A DNA stretch of 64,000 nt from Gemmatimonadaceae bacterium (GCA_025934775.1 JAICWO010000001.1:363544-427543), one strand, 5' to 3'. Positions 7,568 to 17,919 are shown, numbered from the stretch's first letter. Notes: generated by a model not told the origin, from the sequence alone. Numbers and translations: made by a program.

Positions 7568-9364
7568 ATGACTTCCGTCGATTCACACGACTCACACGGT
7601 TCCGCGCAGCCGCACATCGCCGCGCCGGACATCAACCCGTCATTCACCAAGAGCGTGTTCCTCGGCGAGATTCGCGAGGAGCTCGTGTTTCCGTTTCCCG
7701 CGCTGTCGGCGGACGAGTCAGAGACCCTGCGCGCGATTCTCGACGCGTTCCATGCGTACGCGAAGGAGCGCATCGACAGCGCCAAGTTCGATCACGAGGG
7801 ACAGTTCCCGCCCGGCGTGCGCGAAGGGCTGCACGAGCTCGGAGTGATGGGACTGAGCATCCCCGAGGCGTACGGCGGCTTTGGCGCGTCGGCCAAGGTG
7901 TACAACCGTGTGTTCGGCGAGATCGGCGCGACCGATCCCGCGCTCTGCGTGTACTTCGGCGCGCACCAGTCGATCGGGTGCAAAGGGATCATGCTCTTCG
8001 GCAGCGAGGAGCAGAAGCAGAAGTATCTGCCGCGCTGCGCGACCGGCGAGGTCGTGGCCGGCTTCTGCCTCACGGAGCCGGGCTCCGGATCCGACGCGCA
8101 GGCGATGAAGACGCACGCGGTGCTGAGCGACGACGGCACGCACTACCTGCTCAGCGGCACGAAGATCTGGATCTCGAACGCCGGCTATGCGGACGTGTTC
8201 ACAGTGTTCGCAAAAGTGACCGTCGACGCCGGGGGGAAGGCCAAGGATCGCGTGACGGCGTTCATCGTCGACGCACACGCCGCCGGCGTCACGCTCGGCA
8301 AGCGTGAAGAGAAGATGGGGATCAAGGCCTCCGACACGCGGGCCGTCTTCTTCGACAAGGTGCACGTGCCGGTCGAGGACCGGCTGGGCGCGGTGGGGCA
8401 GGGCTTTCACATCGCGCTCGAGGTGCTCAACTCCGGGCGCCTCGGCCTCGCGACCGCGTCGGCGTTCGGCGCGCGGCGGATCATGCGCGAGGCGCTGGCG
8501 TACGCCAAGCAGCGCGAGCAGTTTGGCCGGTCGATCGGCTCGTTCGAGATGATTCAGCGCAAGCTCGCGACGAACGCGGTGGAGTGCTATGCGGCCGACT
8601 CCGCGGCGCTCGTCGCCGCGGGGATGGTGGACCGCGGCGGGATCGACTATTCGCTCGAGACGGCGGTGTGCAAGGTGTTCGCGTCGGAGCTGGCGTTCCG
8701 GGCGTCGAACGACGCGCTGCAGATCGCCGGCGGCATCGGATACTCCAAGGAGTTTCCGTACGAGCAGGCGGTGCGCGACTCGCGGATCAATCTCATCTTC
8801 GAGGGGACGAACGAGATCATGCGGGCGCTGATCGCGCTGAGCGGGCTGCAGCAGCCGGGCGAGCGGGCGAAGGCACTGGGTGCGGCGTTCAAGGATCCGC
8901 TGCGCTCGATCGGCGCGATCGGCAACTACCTCGCCGGCCGGGCGCGGCGCCAGATCAAGAAACCAGAATTCAAGAACGTGCATCCCGCGCTCGAGCGGGA
9001 GGCGGACCTGGTCGCGACGGCCGTCCACGACCTCGCGCTCGGCGTGGAGGACGCGTTGATCCGGCACGGCAAGGGGATCATCGAGATGCAGTTCCTGCAG
9101 GAGCGGATGGCGAACGCGGCGATCGACATCTTCGTCGCGACGGCGGTGCTGTCGCGGACGACGTGGGAGATCGAGCGCGCGGGCGGCGTAGAGGCGGCGA
9201 CGGCGCAGGTGGACTGCGCGCGGGTGTTCGTGCCGATGGCGTACCGGCGGGCGCGGCGAAATATTCGCGGATTGAGACGAAATCAGGATGCGCGGGTGCA
9301 GGCGATCGCGGTGGCGTCGTTGGAGAGCGGGGAGCTGGGACCGAAGGCGCCGCAGGACGAGTAG
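7568..9364 (+). CDS. Acyl-CoA dehydrogenase, very-long-chain type
   Basis: A 598-residue FAD enzyme of fatty acid beta-oxidation, starting MTSVDSHDSHGS at ATG 7568. Residues 50-430 are the classical three-domain dehydrogenase: LTEPGSGSDA for FAD/substrate binding, WISNAGYAD, and the catalytic glutamate in IFEGTNEIM (about residue 412). A further 170-residue helical C-terminal extension (LERE-ADLVATAVHDLA onward) matches the layout of VLCAD/ACAD9-type enzymes rather than the 380-residue short-chain forms. It is divergently placed from the membrane protein at 7490 with 77 bases between starts. Nothing nearby belongs to beta-oxidation. Confidence 0.93.
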   Translation: MTSVDSHDSHGSAQPHIAAPDINPSFTKSVFLGEIREELVFPFPALSADESETLRAILDAFHAYAKERIDSAKFDHEGQFPPGVREGLHELGVMGLSIPEAYGGFGASAKVYNRVFGEIGATDPALCVYFGAHQSIGCKGIMLFGSEEQKQKYLPRCATGEVVAGFCLTEPGSGSDAQAMKTHAVLSDDGTHYLLSGTKIWISNAGYADVFTVFAKVTVDAGGKAKDRVTAFIVDAHAAGVTLGKREEKMGIKASDTRAVFFDKVHVPVEDRLGAVGQGFHIALEVLNSGRLGLATASAFGARRIMREALAYAKQREQFGRSIGSFEMIQRKLATNAVECYAADSAALVAAGMVDRGGIDYSLETAVCKVFASELAFRASNDALQIAGGIGYSKEFPYEQAVRDSRINLIFEGTNEIMRALIALSGLQQPGERAKALGAAFKDPLRSIGAIGNYLAGRARRQIKKPEFKNVHPALEREADLVATAVHDLALGVEDALIRHGKGIIEMQFLQERMANAAIDIFVATAVLSRTTWEIERAGGVEAATAQVDCARVFVPMAYRRARRNIRGLRRNQDARVQAIAVASLESGELGPKAPQDE

Positions 9365-9454
9365 CATTCCGGCACTACGCCGGCCGCGGCGCGCAAGAGC
9401 AGAAAATATGACCGGCGAGTCAGATTAGAACGCTCTCATAATCACTCTGATACG

Positions 9455-9483
9455 TTGACAGGCGCGGGGCCCCGCCGGATATT
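9455..9483 (+). promoter_or_regulatory. Candidate sigma-70 promoter of the RHS gene, palindrome in spacer
   Basis: TTGACA at 9455-9460, a 17-base spacer, and GATATT at 9478-9483. The spacer contains the perfect palindrome GCGGGGCCCCGC (9463-9474), a possible operator. The leader to ATG 9689 would be about 200 bases. Confidence 0.45.
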
Positions 9484-9572
9484 CGCGGCGCCTAGCCGAA
9501 GCCGGTGCGGCGCGGTGTTCCTGTGTCCACCCGCAGGGTCGATCGCACGAGCCGCATGATGCCCGCGTGACG

Positions 9573-9596
9573 CTCGGGAGCGATCGTGCTCCCGAG
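9573..9596 (+). other. 9-bp stem-loop in the RHS leader
   Basis: CTCGGGAGC (9573-9581) pairs perfectly with GCTCCCGAG (9588-9596) around GATCGT. There is no U tract, so it may be a leader structure rather than a terminator. Confidence 0.4.
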
Positions 9597-9688
9597 TCGC
9601 AGCTCCAATCCCCGGCAGGCTCGGCTCCCGACGGATCACTCCGCGCGAGCGCGCGCGTGCTGCGCCCACACCCATCGCTCGCCCGATC

Positions 9689-12600
9689 ATGCTGCCCACC
9701 TCGCCGCTCTCCCCGCCGCGCCCTCGCTGGTACCATTCCATTTCGACTCTGGCTCGTTCCGCTGCACGCAGTGTGCGTGCACGCGGCGCGCATGCGCACG
9801 GCGTGCGTGTCGCGCGCATTGGTGGAATAACTGGCGCTGCGATCGCCGCGCTGGCGCTGGCCGGCGTCGGCGCCGCGGTCGTGGCGCCTGCCGCCGCGCG
9901 GATGCGCGCCGCACACGGGAGCGTGCGACTGACGCCGGTCCCGCCGGCCCCGGGCGACACGACCGTGGTGTACGGGCCGAAGACGTTCGCGACGCCCACC
10001 GGCGCATCGACCAACTTCATCGAGCGCCTCGGGATCACTCCGCTCGCCGGCACGCGCTACGTGCTCGAGGTGCAGAATGGCGCCGGCGGCCCTGGGATCA
10101 GCATCGGGACCGTGTCGTACGGCGGCAACACCATCATCTCGACGCCAGATTTTCTCGGCACCGGACCGATCTACCGCGATCTCATCGTCACCGGGCAGGA
10201 CACGCTGCGCGCGACGATCAGCGGCACGCCGAACGCGCAGATCCGGGTGTCGGTGCTCGCGATGGCGGACCCCTACGTCACGGTCTTCTCCAAGACCTAT
10301 GTGCAGACGACCGGCGTCCCGCTCATCACGAGTGATCACTTCACGGTGCCTGCGGGTGTCAGCGCACCCTACACGATGTACGTGCAGAACGGAAACCCCG
10401 ATGGCAGCGCGCGGATCGCGTCCGGGACGCTCGTGCTGAGCAGCGGGAGCACCGGCGTGGCGGCGTTCACGGCGGCGAACGGCAGCCTCGTCGTTCCGGT
10501 GACGTTGGGCACGGCGGGGACGCTTGGCGTAACCACCGCTTCATTCGCGAATACTCGGGTGAGCGTTCGCATCACCGCCAAGGACGCCGCGCCGCCGGTG
10601 GTCGCGATCACGACGCCGGCGCCGAACGCGCTCACGAATCAGACGTCGATCGCCGTCACGGGCACCGTGCAGGATGCGACCGCGACCACCGTCGTCGTGA
10701 ACGGCGTCACGGCCACGATGAACGGCACGAGCTTCAGCGCGACGGTGCCCATCGGCACCGAAGGCTCGAACACGATCCACGTCGTCGCGACCGATGCGGC
10801 GGGGAATGCGACGGATTCCACGCGCACCGTCATCCGCGACACACAGGCACCGGCCCTGAGCGTCGCCGCGCCGGCGAACGGCTTCATCACGAAATTCGAC
10901 ACGGTCTTCGTGCGCGGCTCGGTTGCCGACTCGCACGCCGTCACCGTGAGCGCCAACGAGATCCCGCTGCCGGTCGATCAGAACGGCCAGTTCGTCGGCT
11001 CGGTGCCGCTCGTCGAAGGCAGCAACTTCATTACCATCGTCGCGACCGACGCCGCCGGCAACACGACGACCGTGGTGCGCACCGGAACGAAGGACGCGAC
11101 GCCGCCGGTGATCACGATCTCGTCGCCGGCCGACGGGAGCACGACGCAGAACGCCACCGTTACGGTGACGGGCACCGTGCAGGACGCGACCGCGGTGACG
11201 GTGACCGTGAACGGGACCAACGCGCCCGTCACGAACGGCAACTTCTCGGCGGACGTATCCGTCGCAATCGGCAGCAACACGATCACCGTCATTGCCACTG
11301 ACGCCGCGGGCAACTCCGCAACGCGCACCGAGAGCGTCACTCGCACGCAAGCCGGTCCGCCGCTGCCTCCGGACCCCTCGACCGTCGCGACGCCGCTGAG
11401 CACGACGTCGGTCACGCCGTTCAGCCAGTCCGTTGCGTTCTTGTACTCCGGCAACAGCCCGATTCAGACGGGCGTTGCGCCAGGGACGATCGGGACGCGG
11501 TCGGCGAGCGTCATCAAAGGCGCGCTCGCGACGGCGAACGGTCAGCCGGTATCAGGAGCCCAGGTGACGATCCTCGGCGCGAGCCAGTATGGGTCGACGG
11601 TGTCGCGCGCCGACGGCGCGTACGACATGGTGGTGAACGGCGGCACGCCGCTCACGATCGCGTTCACAAAATCGGGTTATCTCCCCGTGCAGCGCCACGT
11701 GACCGCGCGCTGGGGCAACTACACCCTGATGGACACCGTCGTCATGACGCCGCTCGACACCGCGGTGACCGCGATCGACTTCACCGCGCCCATCCAGTCC
11801 GCGAAGTCGAGCGTGATCTCCGACGGCGACGGCGCGCCGCGTCACATGACGATGATGTTCCGCGCCGGGACGCAGGCCACGCTCCGCATGCCCGACGGTT
11901 CGACGCAGCCCGTAACGGGACCGCTGCACGTCCGCGCGACGGAATTCACCGTTGGCCGGAACGGGCTCCGCGCGATGCCCGCACTGCTGCCGCCGGCGAG
12001 CGCGTACACGTACGCGGCGGAGCTGAGCACCGACGAGGGCATCGCGGCCGGCGCCGCGTCGGTCGAGTTCTCGACGCCGGTCGCCACGTACGTTGAGAAT
12101 TTCCTCAAGTTCCCCGTCGGGATGACCGTGCCCGCGGGGTACTACGACCGGGTGCGCGGCGTGTGGGTGTCGTCGGCCGCGAGCACCCGCGTGGTCAAGA
12201 TCGCGAGCGTGACGAACGGTCTGGCGGATCTCGTCGTGGACACCACCGCCGTGGCGGCGACGCCGGATCGGCTGGCGCAGTTCGGGATCGACAGCACGGA
12301 GCGGGCCGAGGTGGCGCGGCAGTTTGCCGTAGGGGAGACGCTGTGGCGGACGGCGATGACGCACTTTACGCCGTGGGACATCAATGCGCCTTGGCAGTTC
12401 CCGGCGGACGTCACGCAGGTGAGTCCGCGCGACAAGACGCCGAACACCGACGACCATTGCAAAGGCGCCGGATCGATCATCGACTGCGAAGAAGGCACGT
12501 TGGGGGAAGTGCTGCCGATCGCGGGCACTCCGTTCGCGCTGACGTACAACAGTGGCCGAGCCGCGCCGGACACCGCGCGGAACGTTCTATCGTTCGAGGT

Positions 12601-15600
12601 GGCACCGGTCACCGGAAGCGATTCGCTGACGCGCACCGCGACCGTGAACGTGACGATCGCCGGCCGCACGTTCACACAATCCTATCCGGGGACTTCGCTT
12701 CCGCAGCACTTCAGCATGACGTGGGATGGCCTCGACAGCTACGGCCGCAAGGTCGATGGCGCGGTCACCGCCGCGGTCCAAATCACGTACGATGTGCGAT
12801 TGGTCTATCTCATGACGCCGGACAACGCGGCTCTGTTCGGCGTGCCGTGCAACCCGGTGGTCGAGGGCTCGGCCGGGCTGCACTGCATCCTGCCCGACAG
12901 CACGGTGCAGGCCCTTGGTGACTCGAGCACGACGCCACGTCTCTATAAGCAGTACACCGTGACTGGAACCGTCGATTTCCAGAACGGAGCGCAACTCGGC
13001 ACCATCACCGACATCGCGCAGAAGATGGGCGGTTGGCGCTTGAGCCCACACCACATCTACGATCCGAGCTCCGGCAGCTTGTTCCTCGGCACCGGCGAGC
13101 GGCACACGGCGCTCGGCGCGAACGCCCTCTCCATCTCGACGGTCGCGGGGATGCGCGGGCAGAGCGGGCCACGCGTGGACAGTGTGCAGGCGCTCGCGAC
13201 CACCATTGGAGCGAGTGACGGCGTCACGATGGGGAGCGATGGCTCCTTGTACATCGCATCGGGCGATCAAGCAGCCGTTCGACGTGTGCTCCCGAATGGA
13301 CTCATCACCACATTCGCCGGCACCGGGAGCTTCGCGTCGTCGGGCGACGGCGGCCCCGCCACCCAGGCCGGCGTCGATCCGTGGAGTATGGCGATCGCAC
13401 GTGATGGATCGATGTACATCGCCGAGGCAGACAACAACCGGATTCGTCGCGTGGATCCAAACGGCATCATCACGACGGTCGTCGGCAATGGCAATTGCGG
13501 TGATCCGGTGGAAGGTGCTCTCGCGATGAGCACGCCGATCTGCTTCCCGGAGTGGATCGCGATCGGCCCCGACGGCGCGTTGTACTTCACCCAGAATCCG
13601 TCGAGCGGGGCAGGGCAGATCGACCGAGTAGGCGCTGACGGCATCGTCAGGATCTACGCCGGCGCGTCGTCGGTCGCTTGCAACCTCCGCGATGCGGGGA
13701 ACACGAGCAACTGCGGTGACGGCGGCCCTGCGCGAACGGCATCGATGGGCTTCGTCGAAGGTTTGGCGTTTGGCGCGGACGGCAGCCTCTACGTGACCGA
13801 GTCCGACAATGCCGTCGTTCGCGTGATCGACCCATCGGGCGTGATTCGTCGGTTTGCTGGCCGAACGCCGGACGGGGGCAATCCAAATTTCGGCGGCGAC
13901 GGCGGTCCGGCCGTGAACGGTGGATTACAGAATCCCGGCATCCTTGCGGTCGGCCCCGACGGTTCGGTGTTCATCGGGGATGATTTCAATCCGATCGTCC
14001 GGCAAGTCACCCCCGATGGCATCATCACTTCTGTGATGGGCGATCGGAGCTGCCAATTCGTCTCGTCGACGCCTTGCACGCTCAGCGAAAACGGGCCGTC
14101 GCGCCTCTCCACGGCGCAACTCATCGGAGGCCTCGCGGTCGGAGCGGACAACACGCTCTACGTGACGGACGTCTTCAACGACATCGTGCGACGCATCGCG
14201 TTGCCGAGCAAGCCGCTGACTGACGGCAATCTGGTCGTCGGATCCGAGGATCTGAAGGAGTACTACGTGTTCGATCCGTCGGGCCGGCACCTCCGCACGG
14301 TCGACCCGTTGACGGGCAGTACGATCTACAGTTTCGGGTACGATACCACCGGATTACTCACGTCGATCACGGATCGCAACGGCCGGGTCACGGCCGTGGA
14401 GCGCGATGCGAGCGGGAATGCGACCGCGATCGTGTCGCCATTCGGATTGCGGACGCGACTCGCCGTCGATGGCGGCGGTTTGCTGTCGTCGGTCACTGAT
14501 CCGAGCGGCCACACCACGGTGGTGACGATGACGTCGACCGGTCGGCTGACCGATCTGAGGGATTCGCGCGGCGGCAACCACGTCTTCACGTACGACGCTG
14601 CCGGACGCCTGCAATCGGATCAGAACGCCGAACAGGCCGTGCAGCACGTCGGCGTCACGACCACCGACACATCGCGCGTCGAAACGCTGACGTCTGCCGC
14701 TGGACGTCAGGAGAGCATCGCGACGGTGACGCTGCCGAGTGGCGGCGTCCAATTCAGCTCGACCAATGCTGCGGGACTTCTCACCACGAACAGCACGTCG
14801 ACGAGCGGAGAAATCACTACGCGTGCTCCCGACAGCGTCGTGACCTCAGTGACGCAGGCCGCTGGCGACCCGAGGTTCGGACTCGACGCCGCCGTGGCGA
14901 GCAAGCTCACCGTGCGAATGCCGAGCGGGTTGACCGCACAGTTCACGCATTCCAGGAATGTGGTCCGCACGGCCGTCGGAGCGTTCACGATATCGTCGCT
15001 GGTCGATTCGACGAGAGAGAACGGGCGACCGTTCGTGACTACTTACGACGCCGTCAATCGCAGTCTCCGCATGACGACGCCCGGCCGGCGCGTCACGACG
15101 AGTACATACGATTCACTCGGTCGCGTGACGTCGTTTCAGGCGAGCAGCCGGTCCCCTTCAACGGTGGCGTATTTGCCGAACGGGCAAGTCTCGACGGTAA
15201 TTACTGCTGGGCGCCGGCTTGCGTTCACATACGACAGCTTTGGACGGTTGGCGTCGACCACCGATCCGGTGGGAAGCGTCACGCGCTTCACCTACGACTC
15301 GGTCGGTCATCTGACTCGCGGCGACTTGCCCGGCGGGCTCGCGATCCTGTACGGATCAGATGCGGCGGGGAATGACACGCTGCTCACGATCGGACACCGC
15401 GCACCGCGGTCGTTCACCTTCACGCCCGAGGGGCGTCTGTCGAGCTTCTCCACGCGGCTGGACGACGGCTCGAGCGCGATACGGCGGTGGCAATACGACG
15501 CCGACGGAATGCCTACGCGAATGACGCTGGCGAATGGCGACAGCGTCGTCGGAACGTACGATGGCGCGGGTCGCGTCGTCCAACTCCAGTTGAGCGACGG

Positions 15601-17365
15601 AAGCGCGACGCGGTACGCGTATTCTCCGTCGACTGGCCATCTCACACAGGCGACTTCCGCCACCGGCGAGAGCGTGGCGTTTTCGCGCGATGGAAGTTTG
15701 GTTACGGCGCTGCAGTGGTCGGGGGCGGTTGCCGGCAGCGTACAGCTGGGGTACAACACGGACTTCCGCATCACGAACGAGACGGTGAACGGCGCCGCGC
15801 CGATCGCGTTCGCGTATGACGCCGATGGATTGCTGACGACCGCTGGCGGTTTGTCCGTGCAGCGCGACTCCGTGACCGGCGCGATCGCGGCCGACAGCAT
15901 CGGTACCGTGGGGTCCACCCGGTCCTACGACGCAAATGGACAGCCCAGCAGCTTGCGGTGGTCCGCGGGCGGCACGCCGTTCTTCACCCGCACCTTCACG
16001 CGGGACAGCGCTGGTCGGATCACGACGGCGGTCGAGACGGTGAACGGCGTGAGCCATTCAACCGGCTTCTCCTACGATTCCGCGGGGCGGCTGTCGGCGG
16101 TGGCCACCGATGGCGCCCAGACGGCGCAATATCAATATGATGAAGTAGGAAATAGAGTACTGGTAACAAGCCCGAACGGCGCGCTCGCCGCGGTGTACGA
16201 CGGCCGCGACGGCATTCGGTCGCTCGGCACGCAACAATACGTCGTCTCGGGCGATGGATTCGTCACGGCGCGCGTCAACGGATCCGATACCACGCGATTC
16301 ACGTACAACGATCTCGGCCAGTTGATCGGCGCGTCGTCTCCGACGTTGGCGGCAATCGCATATGTCTACGACGTGGACGGTCGCTTGGTCTCCAAGACGC
16401 GAGCGGGGACCGTGGAGCACGCGTACATCTACGGCGACGGTCCGCTTCCTGCGGCGGAGCTCGCGGCCGACGGCAGCATCCTCACACGATTCGTGTACAC
16501 CGACGCCGGCATCCCGGCGTACATGGTTCGCGGGGGTGTGACATACCGATTCATCACCGACGAACGGGGAAGCGTTCGATTCGTCGTGAATACCACCGAC
16601 GGCTCGGTGGCGCAGGCGATCCAGTACGACGCGTTCGGTAACATCACCGCCAACTCGGCGCCCGGATTCCAGCCGTTCGGATTCGTCGGTGGGCTGTACG
16701 ACGAGGACCTCGGGTTGACGCTGCTTGGCGCGCGCGAGTATGATGCCGCGGCCGGTCGCTGGTTCTCGCCGGATCCGGGCTTGTTCAGTGGCGGCCCGAA
16801 TCTCTACGCGTACGGCGACAATGATCCGGTCAACTTCATCGACAGGACCGGCGCGTTCCCGGAGCCGGCGGAGATCATCGCTGGCGGCGTCCTGGGCGCG
16901 TTCTTCGGCGGGGTGAATGCCGTCGCGCGCGGCGGCGGGTTCATGAGTATCGTCTCGGGAATTCTCGCCGGTGGAGCGACCGGTGCCCTCACGTCGGCGC
17001 TCAGTCCGATCCCGGGTGCCGGCGTCTTACAACAGCTTCTGCGGAGTGTGTTAGCCGGCGGAGCTGGAGACATTGGCGGAGATCTCGGAGCAGACCTGGT
17101 CGAGAAGCTTGGAAACTATCTCCGCGGATGCCCCCTCAATCTGCCGGAGGGTTGGACGATCGATCGATTCCTCCAGGATGCTCTCGCTGGCGGGATCGGC
17201 GGAGCCACCGCGAGCGGGTTGAGCATCGCGGGGACGGTGGGAATGACCGTTGTCTCCTCGAGTGTTGAATCGGCCGCGTCAACGGCCGGGACGATTCTCG
17301 GCTCGTTCGTCAGTGGACTTGGCGATTTGATCTTCAGCGCAACCTCGCACGGCTCGAAGAAATGA
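9689..17365 (+). CDS. Giant Ig-like/NHL/RHS-repeat exoprotein with hydrophobic C-terminal domain
   Basis: A 2558-residue protein. ATG 9689 is the longest start; GTG 9803 would give a tidier signal peptide (GGITGAAIAALALAGVGAAV lies at about residues 45-65). Visible order: a beta-rich N-terminal region; three Ig-like domains (about 299-385, 385-470, 471-554), each ending near NTI-VVATDAAGN; a carboxypeptidase-regulatory-like domain (605-688); NHL beta-propeller repeats with DGSLYIA-type strands (1150-1500); many YD/RHS repeats (1528-2335, for example GRVTAVERDASGNATAI); and the RHS core (GGPNLYAYGDNDPVNFIDRTG, 2367-2387). About 170 residues follow, rich in Gly/Ala with several hydrophobic stretches. 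In polymorphic RHS toxins that last segment is the effector. Its stop overlaps the next start by four bases. Confidence 0.9.
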   Translation: MLPTSPLSPPRPRWYHSISTLARSAARSVRARGAHAHGVRVARIGGITGAAIAALALAGVGAAVVAPAAARMRAAHGSVRLTPVPPAPGDTTVVYGPKTFATPTGASTNFIERLGITPLAGTRYVLEVQNGAGGPGISIGTVSYGGNTIISTPDFLGTGPIYRDLIVTGQDTLRATISGTPNAQIRVSVLAMADPYVTVFSKTYVQTTGVPLITSDHFTVPAGVSAPYTMYVQNGNPDGSARIASGTLVLSSGSTGVAAFTAANGSLVVPVTLGTAGTLGVTTASFANTRVSVRITAKDAAPPVVAITTPAPNALTNQTSIAVTGTVQDATATTVVVNGVTATMNGTSFSATVPIGTEGSNTIHVVATDAAGNATDSTRTVIRDTQAPALSVAAPANGFITKFDTVFVRGSVADSHAVTVSANEIPLPVDQNGQFVGSVPLVEGSNFITIVATDAAGNTTTVVRTGTKDATPPVITISSPADGSTTQNATVTVTGTVQDATAVTVTVNGTNAPVTNGNFSADVSVAIGSNTITVIATDAAGNSATRTESVTRTQAGPPLPPDPSTVATPLSTTSVTPFSQSVAFLYSGNSPIQTGVAPGTIGTRSASVIKGALATANGQPVSGAQVTILGASQYGSTVSRADGAYDMVVNGGTPLTIAFTKSGYLPVQRHVTARWGNYTLMDTVVMTPLDTAVTAIDFTAPIQSAKSSVISDGDGAPRHMTMMFRAGTQATLRMPDGSTQPVTGPLHVRATEFTVGRNGLRAMPALLPPASAYTYAAELSTDEGIAAGAASVEFSTPVATYVENFLKFPVGMTVPAGYYDRVRGVWVSSAASTRVVKIASVTNGLADLVVDTTAVAATPDRLAQFGIDSTERAEVARQFAVGETLWRTAMTHFTPWDINAPWQFPADVTQVSPRDKTPNTDDHCKGAGSIIDCEEGTLGEVLPIAGTPFALTYNSGRAAPDTARNVLSFEVAPVTGSDSLTRTATVNVTIAGRTFTQSYPGTSLPQHFSMTWDGLDSYGRKVDGAVTAAVQITYDVRLVYLMTPDNAALFGVPCNPVVEGSAGLHCILPDSTVQALGDSSTTPRLYKQYTVTGTVDFQNGAQLGTITDIAQKMGGWRLSPHHIYDPSSGSLFLGTGERHTALGANALSISTVAGMRGQSGPRVDSVQALATTIGASDGVTMGSDGSLYIASGDQAAVRRVLPNGLITTFAGTGSFASSGDGGPATQAGVDPWSMAIARDGSMYIAEADNNRIRRVDPNGIITTVVGNGNCGDPVEGALAMSTPICFPEWIAIGPDGALYFTQNPSSGAGQIDRVGADGIVRIYAGASSVACNLRDAGNTSNCGDGGPARTASMGFVEGLAFGADGSLYVTESDNAVVRVIDPSGVIRRFAGRTPDGGNPNFGGDGGPAVNGGLQNPGILAVGPDGSVFIGDDFNPIVRQVTPDGIITSVMGDRSCQFVSSTPCTLSENGPSRLSTAQLIGGLAVGADNTLYVTDVFNDIVRRIALPSKPLTDGNLVVGSEDLKEYYVFDPSGRHLRTVDPLTGSTIYSFGYDTTGLLTSITDRNGRVTAVERDASGNATAIVSPFGLRTRLAVDGGGLLSSVTDPSGHTTVVTMTSTGRLTDLRDSRGGNHVFTYDAAGRLQSDQNAEQAVQHVGVTTTDTSRVETLTSAAGRQESIATVTLPSGGVQFSSTNAAGLLTTNSTSTSGEITTRAPDSVVTSVTQAAGDPRFGLDAAVASKLTVRMPSGLTAQFTHSRNVVRTAVGAFTISSLVDSTRENGRPFVTTYDAVNRSLRMTTPGRRVTTSTYDSLGRVTSFQASSRSPSTVAYLPNGQVSTVITAGRRLAFTYDSFGRLASTTDPVGSVTRFTYDSVGHLTRGDLPGGLAILYGSDAAGNDTLLTIGHRAPRSFTFTPEGRLSSFSTRLDDGSSAIRRWQYDADGMPTRMTLANGDSVVGTYDGAGRVVQLQLSDGSATRYAYSPSTGHLTQATSATGESVAFSRDGSLVTALQWSGAVAGSVQLGYNTDFRITNETVNGAAPIAFAYDADGLLTTAGGLSVQRDSVTGAIAADSIGTVGSTRSYDANGQPSSLRWSAGGTPFFTRTFTRDSAGRITTAVETVNGVSHSTGFSYDSAGRLSAVATDGAQTAQYQYDEVGNRVLVTSPNGALAAVYDGRDGIRSLGTQQYVVSGDGFVTARVNGSDTTRFTYNDLGQLIGASSPTLAAIAYVYDVDGRLVSKTRAGTVEHAYIYGDGPLPAAELAADGSILTRFVYTDAGIPAYMVRGGVTYRFITDERGSVRFVVNTTDGSVAQAIQYDAFGNITANSAPGFQPFGFVGGLYDEDLGLTLLGAREYDAAAGRWFSPDPGLFSGGPNLYAYGDNDPVNFIDRTGAFPEPAEIIAGGVLGAFFGGVNAVARGGGFMSIVSGILAGGATGALTSALSPIPGAGVLQQLLRSVLAGGAGDIGGDLGADLVEKLGNYLRGCPLNLPEGWTIDRFLQDALAGGIGGATASGLSIAGTVGMTVVSSSVESAASTAGTILGSFVSGLGDLIFSATSHGSKK

Positions 17366-17919
17366 AACTGATCGGAGACGTGTTCTCCGGAATGCGTCTC
17401 AGTGCTCTTGCCATCGCAGTGGCCCCGCTACCGATCACGTTCGTGGTCGCGGGAGCTGTTGCGCTGTGGAAGGGTGCGTGGCAGGGTCTCTACCGCCGAC
17501 GAATGTTCCTGCAAGGCACAGCCACTTCGCGCCGTTGGTCACTCGTCAACGGCGTGATCTTAGTCATCGCCGGGCCAGTCACGATGTTGCTCGGGACCGT
17601 GATGACCATTGTCGTCTTCAGCGAACCTGACCTCCAGCGAATCAGTCGTGAATCGATCTCGCAAATGCAACTATCTGTCGTCTCGTCGGCGCGAATCGAA
17701 TACTCGCTGCTTGCGTTCGGCACCGCGGCGCTCGGTGCGTACCTCGTTTGGCTGGGCGCGTACAAAGGCTTGGTGCAAAGGCGGTATTACGCCAGCGGCC
17801 CGCGTCCGCCGATCGTTGGCGCCGAAGCCGTCGCGTGGGGGATCTACTGCCTGGTGCTCGGTACCGGATTGTGGATCACGGGATTGTACGTGGCGATGGA
17901 CAGTTGGATCTCGCGCTAG
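17362..17919 (+). CDS. Four-segment membrane protein, candidate immunity partner of the RHS protein
   Basis: A 185-residue protein whose ATG overlaps the RHS stop as ATGA, implying translational coupling. Four hydrophobic segments are visible (about residues 15-35, 58-80, 110-130, 150-175). The two halves look alike: each has a short Trp/Gly loop and a QxLY/QRR-type basic turn (WKGAWQGLYRRRM and WLGAYKGLVQRRYY) followed by another membrane span, suggesting internal duplication. I recognise no named family. Position directly after an RHS C-terminal domain is the usual place of an immunity gene, and a membrane immunity protein would suit a hydrophobic membrane-acting effector; that role is inference. 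Confidence 0.7.
   Translation: MKLIGDVFSGMRLSALAIAVAPLPITFVVAGAVALWKGAWQGLYRRRMFLQGTATSRRWSLVNGVILVIAGPVTMLLGTVMTIVVFSEPDLQRISRESISQMQLSVVSSARIEYSLLAFGTAALGAYLVWLGAYKGLVQRRYYASGPRPPIVGAEAVAWGIYCLVLGTGLWITGLYVAMDSWISR

Larger units (their letters stand above)
9365..9688. other. 324-bp intergenic region upstream of the RHS gene
   Basis: No gene is supported here. It holds a small CCGGC-ACTAC-GCCGG hairpin just past the dehydrogenase stop (9369-9383), a candidate promoter (9455-9483) with a 12-bp palindrome in its spacer, and a 9-bp hairpin (9573-9596). The minus-strand frame crossing it has Arg/Gly-rich composition typical of antisense shadows. Confidence 0.5.

Noticed and set aside
9425..10339. 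304-codon minus-strand frame before and across the RHS start
   Set aside because: Arg/Gly/Ala-rich shadow without a start signal; the plus-strand RHS protein is clear.
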